From the NCBI GenBank assembly GCA_964495805.1, contig CAZBWV010000100.1, forward strand, positions 1 to 12,040: a stretch of DNA of 12,040 nt, written 5' to 3'. Positions 7,376 to 12,040 of the stretch are shown here, piece after piece. Made by a program: the position numbers and the translations under genes. Origin of the DNA: JALXCH01 sp964495805. Lineage in GTDB: Bacteria > Calditrichota > Calditrichia > RBG-13-44-9. The first letter of the stretch is position 1, and each line of letters opens with the position of its first letter. The notes under the pieces were generated by a model. The model was not told the DNA's origin, searched no databases, and saw only the letters and a program-made list of their open reading frames with translations.

Positions 7376-7772
7376 TCCTGGCACCAACATCCGCTTTTTT
7401 CGACCAGGCGATATTTTCGTGTTCCTGCTGATAATATTTATTCCCCTTTACTGGTTAAGTAATCGTCCCCAATTGACCAGCCCGGCTCCGATTGCCTGTG
7501 TGGAGATTCAGGGACATCTAAAATACGAATTACCTCTCAATCAAAGGCGATTGTTTTATTTAAATGAATGGAACCCACCGGTGGTTCTGGAAATCCGACC
7601 GGGAAAAATCCGAATTTTGCACAATGATTGTGCCAAGCAAATTTGTGTGCACACGGGTTTTATCGATCAACCCTACCAATCCATCGTCTGTGTGCCCAAA
7701 AAAATCGTTATCTATTTAAAACATGCATCTATGGATTCAATACATTCGGCGCCCCATGTCATTACCGGATAA
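7368..7772 (+). CDS. Membrane-anchored NusG domain II protein, EetA-like
   Basis: 134 residues. One transmembrane segment lies at about 15-31 (DIFVFLLIIFIPLYWL), followed by an extracytoplasmic NusG-II domain at about 41-118. Diagnostic is VVLEIRPGKIRILHNDCAKQ (71-91), followed by ICVHTG and QSIVCVPKKIVI, with cysteines 88, 93 and 108 at the family positions and an extra Cys44. Despite its name this family is not a transcription factor. With the next gene it forms the pair called EetA/EetB in Gram-positive flavin-based electron transfer loci and seen in other extracytosolic flavinylation loci. The exact biochemical role is unsettled. The ATG overlaps the end of the ktrA-like gene by eight bases, implying translational coupling. 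The C-terminal tail of about 15 residues after the domain lies in the overlap with the next gene. Confidence 0.85.
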   Translation: MNNPGTNIRFFRPGDIFVFLLIIFIPLYWLSNRPQLTSPAPIACVEIQGHLKYELPLNQRRLFYLNEWNPPVVLEIRPGKIRILHNDCAKQICVHTGFIDQPYQSIVCVPKKIVIYLKHASMDSIHSAPHVITG

Positions 7773-8271
7773 AAAATATCAAAAGGAAGCCCATCTATCG
7801 GCTTTGATTGCTCTGGGCATGATTCTTTTCATTTTTGAGGCTTTCATCCCTCGCCCGATACCCTGGCTGAAATTGGGACTGGCCAATATGGCCACTCTAA
7901 TTGCTTTGTACTGGTACGGCCCTCTGTCTGCCCTGCTGGTTTCTGTTTATCGAATCTTACTGGGTTCTTTATTTGTGGGCACTTTTCTCACTCCGGGATT
8001 TTTTCTGTCGCTAAGTGGAGGCATAGCTGCGGTTCTGGGAATGATTCTGATGGTCAGAGCCCACCTCTTTGGCATCTGGGCAGTGAGTGTCGTGGGAGCC
8101 GCTTTTCATAGCGCAGGACAACTATTCGTCGGCTATTTGCTTCTTCTTCACAATCCAATCATCATTCAGCTATTTCCTATTATGCTCCTGTACGGACTCG
8201 TGTCCGGTACCTTTATCGCCTATTTCAGTCTTCTTATTCTGCAACGCTTAAAAAAAGAGTTTGCGTTCTGA
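7756..8271 (+). CDS. Gx transporter family membrane protein (Hpre_diP_synt_I family), EetB-like
   Basis: 171 residues from ATG 7756, or 182 if translation begins at the in-frame ATG 7723. Neither start has a clear ribosome site; the shorter form places the first membrane segment at the usual distance. About five hydrophobic helices are visible (14-32, 43-63, 66-98, 105-132, 138-163). Family marks are WLKLGLAN (37-44), VYRILLGSLFVGTF (64-77), SLSGG and AAFHSAGQL (115-123). The Pfam name refers to heptaprenyl diphosphate synthase component I, but this is an integral membrane protein resembling small-solute transporters and should not be called a prenyl synthase subunit. It overlaps the NusG-II gene by 17 (or 50) bases. 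The pair corresponds to EetA/EetB of flavin-based electron transfer. No ApbE flavin transferase, FMN-binding protein or NADH dehydrogenase is present in the window. Confidence 0.85.
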   Translation: MSLPDKKYQKEAHLSALIALGMILFIFEAFIPRPIPWLKLGLANMATLIALYWYGPLSALLVSVYRILLGSLFVGTFLTPGFFLSLSGGIAAVLGMILMVRAHLFGIWAVSVVGAAFHSAGQLFVGYLLLLHNPIIIQLFPIMLLYGLVSGTFIAYFSLLILQRLKKEFAF

Positions 8272-8316
8272 TAAATCCACAGTCAATTTTACAGGAAAAA
8301 TTCAGGTAATTGAATT

Positions 8317-8688
8317 ATGACAAACGACAACGGAAACACCCTGACGATTCTGGAAAAAAGCGAGATTCTACTCCGCATTCAAAAAGGAGAATTACTGGAC
8401 GATCTGTTCGAAGAATTCAACGCCGAGCAGATGCAGCAAGTGCGCAACTTTCTGGAGGAAGAACTTCAGTATCTCCATCAACTTCAGGAGGGGAAACCCC
8501 TTTCGCTAACCGAGATTCGGACCAATTACGAGCCGATTCCCAATTATTATTACAAACAGGCGTGCCGCGAACCGCTGGAAGCATGCCTGAACGAAACGTG
8601 CTTCCTGTCTAACCCGGAATGTTTCAGCCGAAAAATGAAGCTACAGATTCACACACTCATTAAATTGATTACGCCTTTACTGGAATAA
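8317..8688 (+). CDS. Small protein of unknown function with a four-cysteine cluster
   Basis: 123 residues, family not recognised. No signal peptide or membrane segment is visible, so it is probably cytosolic. Residues 10-57 are charged and probably helical (ILEKSEILLRIQKGELLDDL, then EEFNAEQMQQVRNFLEEEL). Residues 83-102 contain all four cysteines of the protein, C83-X6-C90-X4-C95-X6-C102, which could bind zinc or an iron-sulfur cluster or form disulfides. The C-terminus is basic then hydrophobic (MKLQIHTLIKLITPLL). It starts 45 bases after the Gx-family gene on the same strand and may share its transcript. The only visible ribosome site is CAGG about ten bases upstream, so expression may be modest. 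The codon pattern and neat spacing between neighbours favour this frame over the overlapping one at 8310-8612. Confidence 0.65.
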   Translation: MTNDNGNTLTILEKSEILLRIQKGELLDDLFEEFNAEQMQQVRNFLEEELQYLHQLQEGKPLSLTEIRTNYEPIPNYYYKQACREPLEACLNETCFLSNPECFSRKMKLQIHTLIKLITPLLE

Positions 8689-8742
8689 AAACCGTGAAAT
8701 TCCACTTTAAATACGTCGGAACCATAAATATCGACTAACCTC

Positions 8743-8748
8743 GAGGTG
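8743..8748 (+). promoter_or_regulatory. Shine-Dalgarno of the M16 protease gene
   Basis: GAGGTG ends four bases before ATG 8753. It is the clearest ribosome site on the plus strand and fixes this start, which is followed at once by a signal peptide. Confidence 0.7.
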
Positions 8749-8752
8749 AATT

Positions 8753-11422
8753 ATGAAAGTTCGCTTTTTACTCATCGGAATTCTCGTGCTTTTTGCTATT
8801 TCGTTTGCCGATAGCAATTTTCGTTTTCATTTACCACCGTACACTCACCATACATTTGACAACGGCTTCGAAGTTATTCTGGTGGAGAACCACACCAATC
8901 CGTTGATTGCCTCGGTGGTGGTGGTTCGAACCGGTTTGTGCAACGAGACTCCGGAAACCAATGGCATCAGCCACATGCTGGAACACATGACCTTTAACGG
9001 AACAGAAAAACGGACACAGAAACAACTTTACGACGAGCTGGATTATTACGGGATTTACCTGAATGCCCAGACATCGGAAGATTACACCACCTTCATGGCG
9101 CTGAATCACAAGGACAAAATTGAGCAAACACTGGATATTATGTCGGATATGCTTTTTCATTCCACCTTTCCGGCAAAGAAGTTTGACAAAGAGAAGGGTA
9201 TCATTGCCGAGGAAATCCGCAAAGACAGCGAAAATCCGGACTTTCAGAAAGAGCAGGCATTACGCCGGGCATTCTATAAGAATCCCCCTTATTCCATGCC
9301 GGTCATCGGAACGGAAGAAACGGTTCGCAACATGAAGCGAGAGCAGGTGATGAACTATTATCATACCTACTATGCACCCAATAATATGATTGCCATTGTC
9401 ATTGGCGATTTCGATTCGAACGAGATGCTGACAAAACTGAAAAAATATTTCGGTACTCCGAAAGCACACCCCATTCCCGAAAATCATTATCAACTGACCC
9501 AGAGCTTTCCGTTCGTTTACGAGGAGGAGGAAGGAGAACAAAAAACGCTGTATTTAAAACTCCCGGCTCCCACCTTTTATTCGGATTCGTACATTCCCTT
9601 CACCCTGTTTTACCATTACGCTCTGGCCGATCCGAATTCCTTTATTTTGAAGGAAATGAGCCAGCAATTGAATCTGAAAAGAGTACAATCCAGTTACGAA
9701 GTTCATCCGGAATTTGGAGTTCTGACGATCTCAGCAACAGCAAATTCCAGCATTGGCAAACAGGATTTTCTGAAAGCATTTCAGACGGCGCTCCAAACGT
9801 TACAGGCTCAATTGCCAACAGCTCGAGAACTTCAGGTCATCCGTCGCGAAAGAGCCATTCACGAGATTCTACAATCCGAAAAAATTCTATATTACGGATT
9901 CCTGAAAGCTCAGGACTTAACCGTGGGCGGATTCGATGCCTTTGCCAGAAAGATGCCTGCTCTGTTCGAAGCGCCCATCTCACAGGTGCACCAGGTGATT
10001 CAAAACTACCCGAAAACATTTGCCCGTCCTGCTTCCCTTTTTACTCCCGGCCACTGGACGGAAACCATCGACATAACCCCTTACCTTGCCGAAAAACAAA
10101 CCCAACGTAAAGGGAAAAGCACCATTTATCGGAAAGTATTGCCCAACGGCCTGACCGTTCTGCTGCTTCAGAACAGCGACAATCCGGTGCTGGCTATGCA
10201 CTTCTTATTTAAAAATCGTGCAGCCTGGGAACCACCGGGTAAAGAAGGCATTGCCGATTTTCTCCATCACGCACTGTTTAAAGCATCCGCCCATTACCCG
10301 GCAGAGCAACTGGATCAGGCACTCCGGGAGATTGGCGCAGAAGTCAAAGCATACGACTGGAATTTCGTCCCGTACGACGATTACTATAATGTTCCCCATT
10401 ACTCGTATGTCCGCTTTGTCACACTGGACCAGTTTTTCGATACGGCCATGGATATTGTAGCAGACAATATCTTGCATCCGGAGCTGGAATCGGTGTTTAA
10501 GGAAGTACAGGGAACCATGAAATTTCTGGCTGCCCGCGAGCAAAAAAACGCCCGTGTAATGGGAAAATACCACTATTACCAGATGGTGATGGGGAAAAAT
10601 CATCCGCTGGCTCAACCGGTGTCCGGTTCGCCCGCCAGTATTGCTCGCATCACTCCGGAAGATTTGAGGCAATTTCATCGCGAATACTTCTCGGCTAACA
10701 ACACGATCTTATCCATTGTCAGCAGTCTGGATTCCGCCCGGGTGTTTGCTGCAGTGGAAAAATATTTCGGTGACATGCCGGTCAGTCAGAAAAAGGTGGA
10801 AATTCCACCCATTCCAACAACCACCGGCACGGGACGGGACAGCATGAAAATCGGTACCCGTCAGGCATATATTTACCTGGGTTATGCGTTTGAGGGGAGA
10901 CCCGACCATGCCCCCACCCTGCTGGTGCTCAACCAGATGCTGAGCAGCCAGATTGCGTTCAGTTTGAGGGAACAGAAAGGATGGGCTTACCGGCTGGGAA
11001 CCAGTATTTCCCGCTGGAAAAATCACTATCTGTTAACCGCCACCATGGGAACGGGTCGGGGAAATACCCAACGGGCTATTCAGGGATTGCTGGACGAAAT
11101 TGAGCAATTCCGAAAAAACCCAATCACCGAAGAAGCGGTTACGCGAACCAGGAACAGCATCCTTGCCGCATTAACCCGGCGCCGGGCCAGTCGGGAAAGC
11201 CAGGCCTTTACCCTGGGAATCAACGAGTTTAGCGGACGTCAACCCGATTATTTTTTCCGGATATACCAGGACATCAATCAGGTTTCGGTAACCCAATTAA
11301 TCGAAGCCCGGGACCGGTACATTCGTACTTCCAACTATAAGCTGTTTTACACCATTCCCACAGCAGCAACGAATACACCCGGTGGAATGCCCATGGGGAT
11401 GCCCGGTAGAATGCCGCATTAA
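8753..11422 (+). CDS. Secreted two-unit M16 (pitrilysin/insulinase family) zinc protease
   Basis: 889 residues with a signal peptide at 1-19 (hydrophobic FLLIGILVLFAISFA), so it acts in the periplasm or outside. First M16 unit, about 25-440: the inverted zinc motif H74-M-L-E77-H78 in GISHMLEHMTFNGTE, with the third ligand expected at E154 (GIIAEEIRKD), 76 residues after H78 as is usual. Second unit, about 455-868: starts YRKVLPNGLTVLLL; its equivalent motif is DFLHH (502-506), so the zinc site is absent as in most two-unit M16 proteins. The substrate-contact signature LREQKGWAY (Arg and Tyr seven apart) is kept near 743. The two halves should close as a clam shell around peptides. The tail is rich in Gly, Met and Pro (PGGMPMGMPGRMPH). 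No T9SS domain is seen, so the periplasm is likely. It starts 64 bases after the previous gene. Confidence 0.93.
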   Translation: MKVRFLLIGILVLFAISFADSNFRFHLPPYTHHTFDNGFEVILVENHTNPLIASVVVVRTGLCNETPETNGISHMLEHMTFNGTEKRTQKQLYDELDYYGIYLNAQTSEDYTTFMALNHKDKIEQTLDIMSDMLFHSTFPAKKFDKEKGIIAEEIRKDSENPDFQKEQALRRAFYKNPPYSMPVIGTEETVRNMKREQVMNYYHTYYAPNNMIAIVIGDFDSNEMLTKLKKYFGTPKAHPIPENHYQLTQSFPFVYEEEEGEQKTLYLKLPAPTFYSDSYIPFTLFYHYALADPNSFILKEMSQQLNLKRVQSSYEVHPEFGVLTISATANSSIGKQDFLKAFQTALQTLQAQLPTARELQVIRRERAIHEILQSEKILYYGFLKAQDLTVGGFDAFARKMPALFEAPISQVHQVIQNYPKTFARPASLFTPGHWTETIDITPYLAEKQTQRKGKSTIYRKVLPNGLTVLLLQNSDNPVLAMHFLFKNRAAWEPPGKEGIADFLHHALFKASAHYPAEQLDQALREIGAEVKAYDWNFVPYDDYYNVPHYSYVRFVTLDQFFDTAMDIVADNILHPELESVFKEVQGTMKFLAAREQKNARVMGKYHYYQMVMGKNHPLAQPVSGSPASIARITPEDLRQFHREYFSANNTILSIVSSLDSARVFAAVEKYFGDMPVSQKKVEIPPIPTTTGTGRDSMKIGTRQAYIYLGYAFEGRPDHAPTLLVLNQMLSSQIAFSLREQKGWAYRLGTSISRWKNHYLLTATMGTGRGNTQRAIQGLLDEIEQFRKNPITEEAVTRTRNSILAALTRRRASRESQAFTLGINEFSGRQPDYFFRIYQDINQVSVTQLIEARDRYIRTSNYKLFYTIPTAATNTPGGMPMGMPGRMPH

Positions 11423-11672
11423 CAGTTCGTCCGAACGAAGGTGTCCTTAAAGCGAACCAGTTTGGATTCTGCATCAAAATGAGCCCGAACGGCTGTTTAA
11501 TTGGGTACGCCTTTCCGGCTCATTCTTTGTAAAAGAGCAGGAGAACCAGAATGATTGAACAGATCCGTTTTTTTATTTTGTGATGTTTTTGAGACGAATT
11601 TTTTCGAAATTCACTTACCGATTAACGCGATAAAAGGATAACCAACGGAAACGAAAAGGAAAAGGGATTACT
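11423..11672 (+). other. Intergenic region between the M16 gene and the HisI-like gene
   Basis: 250 bases with no gene seen. Short foldback sequences follow the M16 stop (GTTCGTCCGAAC at about 11426, AAGG-TGT-CCTT at about 11440). A perfect eight-base inverted repeat, AATGAGCC/GGCTCATT, lies at 11478-11485 and 11517-11524 with a 31-base gap; no T-run follows directly. A weak FCB-type promoter is possible: TTG at 11555 and TATTTTG at 11574. The T-rich stretch at 11568-11579 lacks a hairpin immediately before it. Confidence 0.4.
11478..11524. repeat. Inverted repeat AATGAGCC/GGCTCATT
   Basis: Perfect eight-base arms with a 31-base spacer that itself contains short GGC/GCC pairing. It could be the stem of a leader or trailer RNA or a protein-binding site. 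It lacks the compact loop and T-run of an intrinsic terminator. Confidence 0.3.
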
Positions 11673-12040
11673 GTGGCTCCTTTGTTTAAAAATTTCAAGC
11701 AGAATTCTAACAGAGATGTGCAAACTTTCGCAATAGGCGAAGAAAAAGTTGTGTTTAATTCCCGGGGACTCATTCCGGCCGTATTGCAGGCTCGGATTAA
11801 AAACGAATGGCGTGTTCTCGATGTCATCTATTTAAATAAAGAAGCCCTTCAGCTAAGTTTGAACTCCGGAGTGCTTTTTGTGTACCGTCGTTCCAAACGG
11901 AGTGTGGAACGGCTGGGAGAAAAAACGGGAAACACGTACAAAATCAAATCCATTCAGATTTCGCTCAATCACCGTTCGCTTTTGATTTCCATACTGGATG
12001 ATCACGGGGAACTGCCCGCACTGTCGTTCACCCGAACGGT
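11673..12040 (+). CDS. HisI (phosphoribosyl-AMP cyclohydrolase)-like protein lacking metal ligands, truncated at right edge
   Basis: The frame is open from GTG 11673 to the window end (122 full codons). An in-frame stop lies at 11631 and no ATG occurs before or within the visible part, so GTG preceded by AAAAGGG about six bases upstream is the only good start. From about residue 32 the sequence follows HisI: GLIPAVLQ (32-39), VIYLNKEALQLSLNSG (51-66, compare AYMNREAL..TL.TG), YRRSKRSVERLGEKTGN (71-87, compare SRSR..W.KGE.SGN), IKSIQISLNHRSLLISI (91-107). HisI opens the ring of phosphoribosyl-AMP in histidine synthesis using DCDxD and CHTGxxSC. Here those positions read SLNHR (97-101) and, near 114-122, LPALSFTRT, with no cysteine in the visible protein. 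It is therefore probably not a cyclohydrolase and may be a binding or regulatory derivative, or the front of a larger fusion that continues beyond the edge. Confidence 0.65.
   Translation, partial: MAPLFKNFKQNSNRDVQTFAIGEEKVVFNSRGLIPAVLQARIKNEWRVLDVIYLNKEALQLSLNSGVLFVYRRSKRSVERLGEKTGNTYKIKSIQISLNHRSLLISILDDHGELPALSFTRT

Noticed and set aside
8310..8612. 100-codon frame overlapping the four-cysteine protein
   Set aside because: It is Arg/Ser-rich with no domain signature. The frame at 8317-8688 fills the gap between neighbours and has an ordinary composition.
10205..10678. 157-codon minus-strand frame inside the M16 gene
   Set aside because: It lies antisense within a well supported M16 coding region and resembles no family, as expected for a shadow frame.
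11426..11450. Foldbacks after the M16 stop as an intrinsic terminator
   Set aside because: The stems are only four to five bases and no T-run follows.

Overview
The window looks like chromosome from a diderm bacterium of the FCB superphylum, most like Calditrichota or a nearby lineage (Ignavibacteriota, KSB1 or similar). The main evidence is a large secreted protein ending in a type IX secretion (T9SS) C-terminal domain with the YPNPFNP and LGQ.V..LVD signatures typical of that group. Base composition is moderate and even, and there are no insertion sequences, integrases, RNA genes or CRISPR arrays. The phylum is inferred from these sequence signatures only.

Left half, minus strand (1-6320): two exported proteins read right to left as a probable operon. 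First is a 1,627-residue multidomain protein built on an M6 (immune inhibitor A-like) metalloprotease domain whose HExxH zinc site has been replaced, so it is a probable pseudoprotease. It is followed by FN3-like, CBM9/DOMON-like and other Ig-like modules and a T9SS anchor domain. Second, 68 bases downstream, is the N-terminal 456 residues of a cadherin-like repeat protein that runs off the left edge. The two share a roughly 130-residue module. The leader of the first gene carries a CRP/FNR-type palindrome next to a promoter and alternating SD/anti-SD segments that could pair.

Centre and right, plus strand (6686-11422): a 365-bp divergent intergenic region carries a promoter for a KtrA-like RCK protein. 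Its stop codon overlaps a membrane-anchored NusG-domain-II protein, which in turn overlaps a Gx-family membrane protein. The last two match the EetA/EetB pair found in flavin-based extracytosolic electron transfer loci. Next come a small protein of unknown function with four closely spaced cysteines and a large secreted two-unit M16 zinc protease with an intact HxxEH site in its first half.

Right edge (11673-12040): a GTG-started, truncated gene whose product resembles phosphoribosyl-AMP cyclohydrolase (HisI) but has lost the metal-binding Asp and Cys residues. The window therefore holds two apparent pseudoenzymes, the M6 and HisI homologues, in addition to the usual inactive second half of the M16 protease.
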